Assembly: GCA_050747825.1 (NCBI GenBank)
Contig: JBOGJG010000007.1
Coordinates: 1 to 39,751, forward strand
DNA length: 39,751 bases
DNA from: JBOGJG01 sp050747825
GTDB taxonomy: Bacteria > Acidobacteriota > UBA6911 > RPQK01 > JBOGJG01
Direction: 5' to 3'
Shown piece by piece: positions 7,607 through 14,933 of the stretch. The first letter of the stretch is position 1, and each line of letters starts with the position of its first letter. Made by a program: the position numbers and the translations under genes. The notes beneath the pieces were generated by a model. It ran no database searches. It worked only from the letters and a program-made list of their open reading frames with translations, and was not told where the DNA came from.

Positions 7607-7861
7607 ATGTCAAAAAAGGAACCTCTATTGGGCGATACTCGGGTGATCATGGCCGGAAAAGACCGGAAATTTGTGCCGGCACAGGCCAGGATCATTGGTG
7701 CCCACGCGATTGAAGTGTGGAGCACCGTGGTCCCCGATCCGGTGGCTGTTCGCTACGCCTGGGCCGACAACCCGGTGGCCAATCTCCAAACCAAGGAAGG
7801 GCTTCCAGTCACCCCGGTTCGCACGGATGACTGGCCCGGCATCACCGCCGACAGCCACTAG
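7607..7861 (+). pseudogene. C-terminal remnant of a sialate O-acetylesterase
   Basis: The 84 residues are the last part of an SGNH/DUF303-type sialate O-acetylesterase. The signature VAVRYAWADNP, then NLQTKEGLP, then VRTDDWPGIT is the family's C-terminus, normally preceded by several hundred residues. Here the frame begins with an ATG at 7607 and MSKKEPLLGD, which is not family sequence, 57 bp after yajQ. The catalytic serine domain is missing. It is most simply a 5'-deleted pseudogene whose tail stayed open; expression as a small beta-domain protein is possible but unsupported, as no good ribosome-binding site is seen. Confidence 0.75.
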
Positions 7862-7948
7862 TCCGCGCCAGGGCCCGCCAGCCAGGCTTACCAAGTCCAG
7901 GCGGCGCTGGATTTTAATTTTCCGGCTGGTCGTGGTATTTTATCTGAC

Positions 7949-7974
7949 AGTTCCTTGGCTTCTCCTAAGGAACT
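7949..7974 (+). promoter_or_regulatory. Hairpin in the leader of the DUF1326 gene
   Basis: A perfect 8-bp inverted repeat AGTTCCTT / AAGGAACT (7949-7956 and 7967-7974, loop 10) lies 43 bp upstream of the DUF1326 start. It could be an operator or a leader stem. It merges on its right with an A-rich GAACTAAAGAATCAAAGAACC run of a type also seen at 12995 and 14896. Confidence 0.4.
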
Positions 7975-8016
7975 AAAGAATCAAAGAACCTGAGACGAGC
8001 GGAAAGGAACTTTCAC

Positions 8017-8661
8017 ATGGCGCAGTCAGCTACTACTCCAACAACCCAAAAGCCTTATCGGATCAAAGTCCACAACCTCGAATGCTGCAACTGCAATCAC
8101 GGTTGCAACTGCCAGTTTGGAGGATTTCCAGACGATGGGCACTGCGAAGCCATACTGGCCTACGAGGTCATCGACGGTCATTATGGGGACGTTGACCTCA
8201 AAGGCACAAAGGCCCTCATCGGCGTGCAGTGGCCTAAGGCCATTCACGAAGGACACGGAAAGGCAGTGCTCTTCGTGGATGAAGCGGCGCGCCCGGAGCA
8301 GGTCGAGGGGATCGCCATGATTCTCTCCGGCCAGGCTGGCGGCATGCCCTGGGAAGCAATTGCCCAGACCCTGGACAGCGTTGAAGGCCCGGTTCTGAAA
8401 GCGATCGAGATCAAGGCGGACGGCCGCCGCTCTTCCTTTCGCATTCCGGGCATCGTGGATGTGAAATTCACACCTTTGCACGATATGATCTCCGGAGAGG
8501 AAAAAGAAGTCCACATTGTCTACCCCAGAGGCGGCTTCATCTGGGACGATGGCGACGTCGGCACCACCGAGACCATGCACATAGAGCACGGGGATATGAA
8601 GATTGAGTTCCCGGGACGCTTTGCCGCCTACGCCACGCCCGAGTGGACCAACCAGAAGTGA
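8017..8661 (+). CDS. DUF1326 domain protein, cysteine-rich N-terminus
   Basis: A 214-aa cytoplasmic-looking protein (no signal peptide) of family DUF1326. Near the N-terminus six cysteines (residues 23, 24, 26, 30, 32, 43) form the pattern CCNCNHGCNC followed by GHC, which suggests binding of a soft metal such as copper; this is inference. The rest is beta-rich with HDMISGEEKEVHIVYPRGG near residue 155. ATG 8017 has AAAGGA eight bases upstream. The next gene, DUF2182, overlaps its end, so the two are co-translated and probably work together. A secreted paralogue with the same cysteine spacing lies at 37563-38333. Confidence 0.88.
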   Translation: MAQSATTPTTQKPYRIKVHNLECCNCNHGCNCQFGGFPDDGHCEAILAYEVIDGHYGDVDLKGTKALIGVQWPKAIHEGHGKAVLFVDEAARPEQVEGIAMILSGQAGGMPWEAIAQTLDSVEGPVLKAIEIKADGRRSSFRIPGIVDVKFTPLHDMISGEEKEVHIVYPRGGFIWDDGDVGTTETMHIEHGDMKIEFPGRFAAYATPEWTNQK

Positions 8662-9449
8662 GCCTGCCTGCCGACCTCACCCTGGAGGCGGTGCTCAAAC
8701 GCGACCGGCTCATCACACTGGCCGGCCTGATCGCAATTTCAGCGCTCGGATGGGCGTACCTCGTCCATATGGCTTTTCAGATGGGCCATATGGAGATGGA
8801 GCACATGCACATGGAGATGGCCATGCCCCAGATGCAGGCATGGACCGTCCTCGATCTCTTCCTGCTCTTCATCATGTGGGTCGTGATGATGGTCGCCATG
8901 ATGGTCCCCTCCGCCGCTCCCATGGTGCTGATGTTTGCCCGCATCAACCGGCAGCGCCGTGAACGGCAAAGACCCTTTATCTCGACCGGGATCTTTCTGC
9001 TGGGCTACATTCTGGTCTGGGCCGGCTACAGCTTGGCGGCGACGCTGGTCCAGTGGGGCCTGCATAGCGCCGCTCTTCTATCGCCTATGATGGTGAGCAG
9101 CAGCCATATCCTGGGAGGCGTCTTGCTCGTGACTGCAGGGATCTTCCAACTCACTCCCCTGAAGCAGGCCTGCTTGACCCGCTGCCGCTCTCCTCTGAGT
9201 TTTCTGACCACGGAGTGGCGGGAAGGAGCCGGAGGCGCGCTCCTGATGGGCCTCAAGCACGGCAGCTATTGCGTGGGCTGCTGCTGGGTCCTCATGGCGC
9301 TCCTGTTTGTGGCCGGCGTCATGAACCTGCTATGGGTCGCCACCATCACCATCTTCGTCCTGGCCGAAAAACTGGTCCCCCGCGGCGACCTACTGGGCCG
9401 CCTCACAGGGGCCCCGCTGATACTGGCCGGCCTCTCCCTCTTTCTCTGA
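8643..9449 (+). CDS. DUF2182 predicted metal-binding membrane protein
   Basis: A 268-aa integral membrane protein of family DUF2182 with about six to seven hydrophobic segments. Between the first two, residues 42-64 hold nine Met and four His (for example MGHMEMEHMHMEMAM), a typical Cu(I)/Ag(I)-binding style. Two cysteine motifs of the family are present: QACLTRCRSP (C177, C181) and GSYCVGCCW (C210, C213, C214). It overlaps the DUF1326 gene by 19 bp from GTG 8643; a start at GTG 8658 would give the common four-base overlap and is equally plausible. Role is unknown; context suggests metal handling together with DUF1326. Confidence 0.88.
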   Translation: MDQPEVSLPADLTLEAVLKRDRLITLAGLIAISALGWAYLVHMAFQMGHMEMEHMHMEMAMPQMQAWTVLDLFLLFIMWVVMMVAMMVPSAAPMVLMFARINRQRRERQRPFISTGIFLLGYILVWAGYSLAATLVQWGLHSAALLSPMMVSSSHILGGVLLVTAGIFQLTPLKQACLTRCRSPLSFLTTEWREGAGGALLMGLKHGSYCVGCCWVLMALLFVAGVMNLLWVATITIFVLAEKLVPRGDLLGRLTGAPLILAGLSLFL

Positions 9450-9565
9450 AGTTACGCGGGGGCTGTCACGGCCGGGTCGGCGCAGGCTGAATCATCGACT
9501 TTTACTACACCAGTTCCAAATCGACCTCGAAGGCTGATTCTGCTAAACTGCCGACATCTCAACAG

Positions 9566-9643
9566 GCGCCCGTAGCTCAGCATGGATAGAGCGTTGGTCT
9601 CCGGAACCAAAGGTCGCAGGTTCGAATCCTGCCGGGCGTACCA
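9566..9643 (+). tRNA. tRNA-Arg (anticodon CCG)
   Basis: A full cloverleaf can be folded: acceptor stem GCGCCCG / CGGGCGT (one G-U pair), D arm GCTC/GAGC, anticodon stem TTGGT/ACCAA with loop CTCCGGA giving anticodon CCG, T arm GCAGG-TTCGAAT-CCTGC, and an encoded CCA end at 9641-9643. It reads CGG codons. The 9450-9565 stretch before it shows no clear promoter. After it (9650-9707) there is a GC-rich segment bounded by ATGGGC / GCCCAT. Confidence 0.96.
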
Positions 9644-9733
9644 GGTTTAATGGGCACAGTGGCCGCTCCCTCGCGGTCGCGGCTCGGTTCATCAGATAGG
9701 CGCCCATCAGAATTGTCCAGAATCATCTTAAAT

Positions 9734-9805
9734 TTTAAATCCCCTTGACAGTCGCCCGCCGGAGCGGATAGAATTCCCAGTATTCCAACGTATTCAGTCG
9801 GGAAT
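9734..9805 (+). promoter_or_regulatory. Sulfite reductase promoter with shared 15-bp element
   Basis: Consensus -35 TTGACA (9745-9750), 18-bp spacer, -10 TAGAAT (9769-9774); transcription should begin near 9781. The 15-mer TTTAAATCCCCTTGA (9734-9748) overlaps the -35 and recurs exactly at 34049-34063 upstream of the third TonB-type receptor. Downstream, ATTCCC / GGGAAT (9773-9778 and 9800-9805) flank two TATTC words and could be a repressor site over the start point. Confidence 0.65.
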
Positions 9806-9825
9806 AAGAGGCTAGGGCGTTTTTA

Positions 9826-11493
9826 ATGAGTACAGATCAACCGGCAGGCACAACTCGACCAGCAAGGCCAAACCGTCCGGCAGCGGTGCGCCGCGACCAG
9901 CCCCTGACCTGGGACGAGGTCCGCAAGCGCAACTCGGTTGAGCGGATTAAAGCCGAAAAGCTGCCTTTCGATCTCCTCGACGAGCTGCCTCAGCTCGTTG
10001 AGAAGCAGTACGAAGAAATCTCCGAAGACGACATTCTGCGCTTGCAGTGGTGGGGGCTTTACCATGACAAGCCCAAGGTGGGCAACTTCATGATGCGCGT
10101 GAAGATCCCCGCCGGCGCCGTCAATCCCGATCAACTGCGCACCATCGGCGAGATCTCGCAGAAATTCGGCGAGGACAGCGGTGAGATCACCACCCGGCAG
10201 GATATCCAGATTCACTTCATCCGCCTCACCTCGATCCCCGAAGTTTTCGAGACCATGAAAAAGGTGGGTCTGACCACGGCGGGAGCCTGCGGAGACATCC
10301 TGCGCAACATCACCGGCTGCCCTGTGTCCGGCATCGACCCGCAGGAGCTTTTCGATACGCGGCCGGTCATCCAGGGGCTGGCGGACTTCTTTTACGGCAA
10401 CCGTGACTACAGCGATTTGCCACGCAAGCATAAGTGGACCGTGGCTGCCTGCCCGTATCACTGCAACGCTCCCGAGATCCACGATGTCGGTCTGGTGGGC
10501 ACCATTCAGGACGGCCGGCTCGGATTCGCCATCAGCGTCGGCGGCGGGCTCTCCACCGTCCCGCGCATCGCTCAGCCCTTCAACGTGTTCGTCCGTCCGG
10601 ACGAAGCGCTCGAAGTGCTCAAAGGAATCCTGGACGTCTGGAGCAATGATTTGAATTACCGCCGAAGCCGGATCAAGGCCCGCTTCAAGTTCATGGTGGA
10701 CGACCATGGTCCGGATGCCATCCGCCAGCGCGTGGAGGCCCAGATCGGCCGCAAGCTGACCCCGCTGAGCCATGTGCCGACGCCGATCGGCCGCAGCGAC
10801 CATATGGGCATCCATCCTCAAAAGCAGGAAGGCTACAGCTACATCGGTTTTCCCATCTTTCCCGGGCTGCTCTCGGGCACTCAGATGATTGCCGTAGCCG
10901 AGATCGCCGGGCGTTACGGCCGGGAAATCCGATTTACGCGCGAGCAGAATCTGATTATCACGGACATCGCCAATGAGCAGGTCGATCGAGTCACCGACGA
11001 GATGGCCCAGTTGGGCTTCGAGCTGAAGGTCAACGCCATACGGGGACACAGCATCGGCTGCACAGGCAATCCGCAGTGCAATTTTGCCGTAGGAGATACC
11101 AAGCCGCGCCTGCGAAAACTGGTCGGCCACCTGGAAGGCCGCTTCGGCGAAGCCGTCTCCGACTTTCGCATTCACCTGGACGGCTGCCCGCACGCCTGCG
11201 GCCAGCACTGGGTGGGGGACATAGGCATCCAGGGCACCACGGTCCGCAAGGATGGCGAGAAGTCCCAGGCCTATGACATTTTTCTGCGTGGAGGCCTGGG
11301 AGCCAGAGCCAACATCGGAAGGCAGGTGGCGCGGCGCGTCCCGACCGACAACCTGGATATTTTTGTAGAAGGCCTGGTTGCCTCTTATCTGCAGCAGCGG
11401 CAGGATGGGGAAACTTTTCAGGAATTTTGCCTGGCCAGAAGCGATGAGCAACTCCTCGAGAGCATGCAGGGCACAGGACTGGCACAAAGCTGA
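9826..11493 (+). CDS. Ferredoxin-type sulfite (nitrite) reductase, siroheme/4Fe-4S
   Basis: A 555-aa enzyme of the ferredoxin-dependent sulfite/nitrite reductase family, normal length, cytoplasmic. It has two halves of ferrodoxin-like plus siroheme domains. The 4Fe-4S/siroheme cysteines are C412 and C418 (GCTGNPQC) and C454 and C458 (DGCPHACG). ITTRQDIQIH near 121-130 and GACGDILRNITGCP near 153-166 are conserved siroheme-pocket segments. It reduces sulfite to sulfide (or nitrite to ammonia) with six electrons. APS reductase 11 bp downstream and Sat/CysC further on make sulfite the likely substrate. ATG 9826 has TAGGG eight bases upstream. A 554-aa open frame on the opposite strand is a GC-rich shadow. 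Confidence 0.92.
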   Translation: MSTDQPAGTTRPARPNRPAAVRRDQPLTWDEVRKRNSVERIKAEKLPFDLLDELPQLVEKQYEEISEDDILRLQWWGLYHDKPKVGNFMMRVKIPAGAVNPDQLRTIGEISQKFGEDSGEITTRQDIQIHFIRLTSIPEVFETMKKVGLTTAGACGDILRNITGCPVSGIDPQELFDTRPVIQGLADFFYGNRDYSDLPRKHKWTVAACPYHCNAPEIHDVGLVGTIQDGRLGFAISVGGGLSTVPRIAQPFNVFVRPDEALEVLKGILDVWSNDLNYRRSRIKARFKFMVDDHGPDAIRQRVEAQIGRKLTPLSHVPTPIGRSDHMGIHPQKQEGYSYIGFPIFPGLLSGTQMIAVAEIAGRYGREIRFTREQNLIITDIANEQVDRVTDEMAQLGFELKVNAIRGHSIGCTGNPQCNFAVGDTKPRLRKLVGHLEGRFGEAVSDFRIHLDGCPHACGQHWVGDIGIQGTTVRKDGEKSQAYDIFLRGGLGARANIGRQVARRVPTDNLDIFVEGLVASYLQQRQDGETFQEFCLARSDEQLLESMQGTGLAQS

Positions 11494-11504
11494 GGAATGA
11501 ACGC

Positions 11505-12338
11505 ATGAGCACGAACAGTTTGAGAGTAGTGACTCCCGAGCGCCACATCATGGACGACTATGAAGCGGGCGAACTGGCAACCCTCTTCGAAGATCAGCAA
11601 CCGGAAGATCTGCTGGAATGGGCTTTCGAGCGTTTCGGCACCGAGCGCTTCGCGCTGGTTTCAAGCTTTCAGATTGAGGCCATGGTGCTGATCGACATGG
11701 CCTGGCGAGTCAGCGAGAACTTTCGGGTGGTCACGATCGACACCGGCAGGATGCCTCAGGAAACATTCGATCTGATGGAGAAGGTCCGCGACCACTACCA
11801 AATCCCGATCGAGGTGATCGTGCCCGACAGCCGTCAGGTTCACAAGCTCGTCAACACGCATGGGGCCAATCTCTTCTATAAGGATGTCAACCTGCGTTTG
11901 CTCTGCTGCCACGTGCGCAAGGTGCTGCCTCTTCTGGGCGTGCTGGACAATCTGGATGCCTGGGCCACCGGGCTGCGCCGCGGCCAGTGGGCCACTCGCG
12001 GCAACATCCGCAAGGTGGACCTGGACCACGATCACGGCGGTATCGTAAAACTCAGCCCGCTGGCCGACTGGGACGAGCAGGAAGTCTGGGATTACATTCG
12101 CGACAATAACGTCCCCTATCACCCGCTTTACGACAAGGGATACACCAGCATCGGCTGCTCCCCCTGCACCCGTCCCGTTCCGGAAGGCGCCGAGGGCCGC
12201 AGCGGACGCTGGTGGTGGGAGACCGGGGCGCCTAAAGAGTGCGGCATGCACTGCCCCATTGAAACGGGAGGATTTGAGCACGAAGTTGAGGCGCTGCTGG
12301 GCTCAGAAGCCGAGACCTATGCCAATTCGGCCGATTAA
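11505..12338 (+). CDS. cysH: Phosphoadenylyl/adenylyl-sulfate reductase (APS reductase type)
   Basis: A 277-aa thioredoxin-dependent reductase that turns APS (or PAPS) into sulfite. The 4Fe-4S ligands that mark APS-type enzymes are present: CC at 134-135 in LLCCHVRKVLPL and GCSPC (218, 221). The catalytic cysteine is C246 in KECGMHC, matching the ECGLH motif, followed by a second cysteine (C250). The nucleotide-binding SSFQ segment is at 53-56. It follows the sulfite reductase gene by 11 bp and is surely in the same operon, supplying its substrate. A palindromic repeat with a hairpin follows the stop and may attenuate readthrough to the next genes. Confidence 0.94.
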   Translation: MSTNSLRVVTPERHIMDDYEAGELATLFEDQQPEDLLEWAFERFGTERFALVSSFQIEAMVLIDMAWRVSENFRVVTIDTGRMPQETFDLMEKVRDHYQIPIEVIVPDSRQVHKLVNTHGANLFYKDVNLRLLCCHVRKVLPLLGVLDNLDAWATGLRRGQWATRGNIRKVDLDHDHGGIVKLSPLADWDEQEVWDYIRDNNVPYHPLYDKGYTSIGCSPCTRPVPEGAEGRSGRWWWETGAPKECGMHCPIETGGFEHEVEALLGSEAETYANSAD

Positions 12339-12343
12339 ATGAA

Positions 12344-12420
12344 CATCGCCCAAGGCGGTGGCTTTACCGCGCGCCGCTGACCGCTGACCGGCTGATCGTC
12401 TTCGAACCGGTCAGTGGTCA
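12344..12420 (+). repeat. Intergenic palindromic repeat, copy 2
   Basis: Second copy of the 6101-6225 element, in opposite absolute orientation but again directly after a stop codon. A hairpin CATCGCC/GGCGGTG (12344-12360) is followed by the 30-bp block shared exactly with copy 1 (12354-12383) and by CTGACCGCTGACCGGCTGA and CCGGTCAGTGGTCAG words. The long palindrome of copy 1 is less regular here. Confidence 0.75.
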
Positions 12421-12442
12421 GCTCGGTCTACGGATATCTTAA

Positions 12443-12901
12443 ATGCCTCTCCAACTCCAGGACGCAGAGCAGGAACTGATCGCCGCGGAAGCGGAATACT
12501 TCGCCTCACGGGTGAACAATCCCGCGGCTCAGGCAGCCTACAGCCGTCTGCAGCAGGCGGCGCTCGAAGGCTCTCTCGAAGACGATCTGCTGGAAGTTTT
12601 GGGAGGATTGCTCGAGATCGGGCTGAGCAGCGGGCGCATCCGCTCCGTGCACAGCGCACACGGTGAAATGGCCGCCGCCAGCCTGTTCCGCCGTACCCCC
12701 CAAGGCAGGGCCCTTCAATTCCAGTTCACTGAGGCCAACCAGGCATTCGCCGCCCTGCAAGGCCAGACCATTGAAAGCGTCTCCTTTTCGGCCCAGGGAC
12801 CGGGACTGTATACGCTGACGGTCAAGACCGGAGAAGCCCGCGTCGTGACCCAACTGAAGCCCTCGGGTATCGAAGTGCGCTCGGTGGAAGTGTCGCTCTG
12901 A
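12443..12901 (+). CDS. Hypothetical protein within sulfate assimilation cluster
   Basis: A 152-aa protein I do not recognise. The first 90 residues are predicted helical and Ala/Leu/Glu-rich (AEQELIAAEAEYFASRV, LLEVLGGLLEIGLSSGR); the last 60 look beta-rich (FQFTEANQAF, GLYTLTVKTGEARVV, IEVRSVEVSL). There is no signal peptide, membrane segment or cysteine. It sits between cysH and sat/cysC on the same strand, so a role in sulfur assimilation is possible by context only. No ribosome-binding site precedes the ATG. Codon and base composition match the neighbours. Confidence 0.7.
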   Translation: MPLQLQDAEQELIAAEAEYFASRVNNPAAQAAYSRLQQAALEGSLEDDLLEVLGGLLEIGLSSGRIRSVHSAHGEMAAASLFRRTPQGRALQFQFTEANQAFAALQGQTIESVSFSAQGPGLYTLTVKTGEARVVTQLKPSGIEVRSVEVSL

Positions 12902-12922
12902 TGTTTGGTTCTTTGGTAGGGC

Positions 12923-12949
12923 CACGGATGACACGGATGACACGGATTA
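12923..12949 (+). repeat. Tandem 9-bp repeat CACGGATGA
   Basis: Three head-to-tail copies (the last one with TTA) in the short gap between the 152-aa gene and sat/cysC. Function unknown. Confidence 0.7.
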
Positions 12950-12974
12950 ATCGGCATCAATTGAGAAGACAACA

Positions 12975-14741
12975 ATGAATCAACCAATAGATCTCAGAAC
13001 AAGAGAACACAAGAACCGAAGAACCAAAGAACCGACCACGCTCATCCCTGCCTACGGAGGAAGGCTCGTGGACTTGCTCGTGCCTGCGGCGGAGATCCCT
13101 GAGCTGAAGGCTTACGCTGCCGGGCTTGCCTCGATCCAGATCTCCGAGCGCTCGCTTTGCGATCTGGAGCTTCTGGCCACCGGCGGCTTCTCTCCCCTGG
13201 ACCGCTTTATGGGCAGGGAAGACCACCAGCGCGTGCTGGATGAGATGCGCCTTGCGTCCGGCCACATCTTTCCAATTCCGGTCACTTTGCCGCTCGATTC
13301 CGACACCCCGGTCAAGCTCGATCAGGACGTGGCCATTCGCGACTCGCGAAACAATCTGCTGGCCATCATGACGGTCGAAGAGATCTATGACTGGGACCTG
13401 AAGGAGGTCGCGCAAAAGGTTTTCCGCAGCCAGGACCCCCGCCACCCGCTGGTAGCGGAAATGCATCGCTGGGGAAAGCTGAATATTTCCGGGCGGCTGC
13501 GAGTCCTGGGTCTCCCCCGCCGCTATGACTTCAAGGATCTGCGCCTGACTCCGGCCCAGGTGCGCCAGAAGCTGGAAGCCAGTGGGCACCCTAACGTAGT
13601 TGCTTTCCAGACTCGCAACCCGCTGCACCGGGCCCATGAGGAACTGACCAAGCGCGCCGTCCAGCAGGTGGACGGCGTCCTGCTGCTGCACCCGGTCGTG
13701 GGAATGACCAAGCCCGGAGATATCGACCATTACACACGCGTGCGGACTTATCGGGTGCTGGCCGCCAACTATTACGAGCCCGGCCGAACGCTCCTGGCCC
13801 TGCTGCCGCTGGCCATGCGGCTGGCCGGTCCGCGGGAGGCGGTGTGGCATGCGCTGATCAGACGGAACTTCGGGGCCAATCATCTGATCGTGGGACGCGA
13901 TCACGCGGCTCCCAAGCACGACTCCGAGGGGAGGCCGTTTTATGGACCTTATGAAGCCCAGGAACTGGTCCAGAGCTTCAGGGATGAGCTGGGCGTCGGC
14001 GTCGTCCCCTTCAGCGAGCTCATCTACCTGCCCGACGAAGACCGCTACGAGGAGGTCTCGAAAGTGGCTACGGGCACGCGCACTTTGTCCATTTCGGGCA
14101 CTCAGGTTCGCGAAGAGTACTTGAGCAACGGCAAGGCGTTCCCTGACTGGTTCACGCGTCCGGAAGTCGCGGAGATTCTTTTCGAAGTGCACCCTCCGCG
14201 TTACAGGCAGGGTCTCTGCCTCTGGTTTACGGGCCTGAGCGGCGCCGGCAAATCAACAACTGCCGAAGTCCTGACCACCTTGCTCCTTGAGCATGGACGC
14301 CGCGTTACGGTTCTGGACGGCGACGTGGTGCGCACGCATCTGTCCAGAGGACTGGGCTTCAGCAAGGATGACCGCGACACCAATATCCGGCGCATCGGAT
14401 TTGTGGCCGCCGAGATCGCCCGCCACGGCGGGAGTGTTATCTGTGCGGCCGTGAGTCCCTATCGGACGACCCGCAATGATGTTCGCAACATGGTCGATTC
14501 GGGCCTGTTTGTTGAAATTTACATGAACACGCCGCTGGAAGTTTGCGAGCAGCGCGACAGCAAGGGCATGTACGCCAAGGCCCGCCGGGGAGAGATCAAG
14601 GATTTCACCGGCATCGATGACCCCTATGAGGCCCCCGAGCACCCCGAGATCGTCCTGGACGCAGTGACCCACACGCCCGAGGAGAACGCGCGGCTGATTC
14701 TGGATTATCTACTGGATCATCAGTCCATCCGCAAAGGCTAG
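12975..14741 (+). CDS. Bifunctional sulfate adenylyltransferase/adenylylsulfate kinase
   Basis: A 588-aa fusion of ATP sulfurylase (Sat) and APS kinase (CysC). In the first domain, QTRNPLHRAHE (212-222) and GRDHAAP (307-313) are the ATP/sulfate-binding motifs. The second domain starts near 405 and carries the P-loop GLSGAGKST (420-428), DGDVVR and FTGIDDPYEAP. It activates sulfate to APS and can phosphorylate it to PAPS. The neighbouring reductase is of the APS type, so PAPS may serve sulfation instead. The first 22 residues (to EPTT) are encoded by an AAGAACC-type repeat; homology begins at LIPAYGG, but ATG 12975 is the only usable start in frame. Confidence 0.94.
   Translation: MNQPIDLRTREHKNRRTKEPTTLIPAYGGRLVDLLVPAAEIPELKAYAAGLASIQISERSLCDLELLATGGFSPLDRFMGREDHQRVLDEMRLASGHIFPIPVTLPLDSDTPVKLDQDVAIRDSRNNLLAIMTVEEIYDWDLKEVAQKVFRSQDPRHPLVAEMHRWGKLNISGRLRVLGLPRRYDFKDLRLTPAQVRQKLEASGHPNVVAFQTRNPLHRAHEELTKRAVQQVDGVLLLHPVVGMTKPGDIDHYTRVRTYRVLAANYYEPGRTLLALLPLAMRLAGPREAVWHALIRRNFGANHLIVGRDHAAPKHDSEGRPFYGPYEAQELVQSFRDELGVGVVPFSELIYLPDEDRYEEVSKVATGTRTLSISGTQVREEYLSNGKAFPDWFTRPEVAEILFEVHPPRYRQGLCLWFTGLSGAGKSTTAEVLTTLLLEHGRRVTVLDGDVVRTHLSRGLGFSKDDRDTNIRRIGFVAAEIARHGGSVICAAVSPYRTTRNDVRNMVDSGLFVEIYMNTPLEVCEQRDSKGMYAKARRGEIKDFTGIDDPYEAPEHPEIVLDAVTHTPEENARLILDYLLDHQSIRKG
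12995..13033 (+). repeat. AAGAACC-type short repeat, translated into Sat/CysC
   Basis: Repeated words GAACAAGA, GAACACAA, GAACCGAA, GAACCAAA, GAACC. Similar runs lie just ahead of the starts at 8017 (7970-7991) and 14934 (14896-14932). Here the run falls inside the reading frame and encodes the Arg/Lys-rich tail REHKNRRTKEP. Confidence 0.6.
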
Positions 14742-14745
14742 ACTA

Positions 14746-14770
14746 GGTGGCGGGTGGCGGGTGGCGGGTG
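14746..14770 (+). repeat. Tandem 7-bp repeat GGTGGCG
   Basis: Three full copies plus GGTG directly after the sat/cysC stop. The rest of the 14742-14933 gap holds only the GC-rich CGCGGCGCCGCG stretch near 14802 and the A-rich repeat before the next gene. Confidence 0.7.
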
Positions 14771-14895
14771 TCAGGCGGCGCGTCCTGGTCACTAACGAGC
14801 CCCGCGGCGCCGCGACTATAAAGGAGCGTCCACTGTCCAACTGCCTCTAGCCGACTTTTGCGCCCGTTTCGCATCTCTTAATGTGTACGGCAAGC

Positions 14896-14932
14896 AACCA
14901 AGAAACTAAGAAACTAAAGAACTAAAGAACCA
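14896..14932 (+). repeat. AAGAACTAA-type short repeat at a ribosome-binding position
   Basis: Four to five copies of AAGAAAYTA/AAGAACYAA end two bases before the ATG at 14934, where a Shine-Dalgarno sequence should be. No GGAGG-like sequence is present. The purine-rich repeat may act as, or replace, the ribosome-binding region. Confidence 0.6.
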
Positions 14933-14933
14933 A

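Noticed and set aside
9823..11487. 554-aa open frame opposite the sulfite reductase gene
   Set aside because: It mirrors the whole sulfite reductase gene and has no recognisable domain; it is a by-product of GC-rich codon use.
9826..11493. Assimilatory nitrite reductase
   Set aside because: The family covers both substrates, but APS reductase and Sat/CysC follow directly and no nitrate genes are present.
12957..14192. 411-aa open frame opposite sat/cysC
   Set aside because: It is a shadow of a gene with intact catalytic motifs; the translated sequence has no family features.
14746..14770. Short tandem repeats as a CRISPR array
   Set aside because: The units are 7 bp without spacers; no cas genes are present anywhere in the window.
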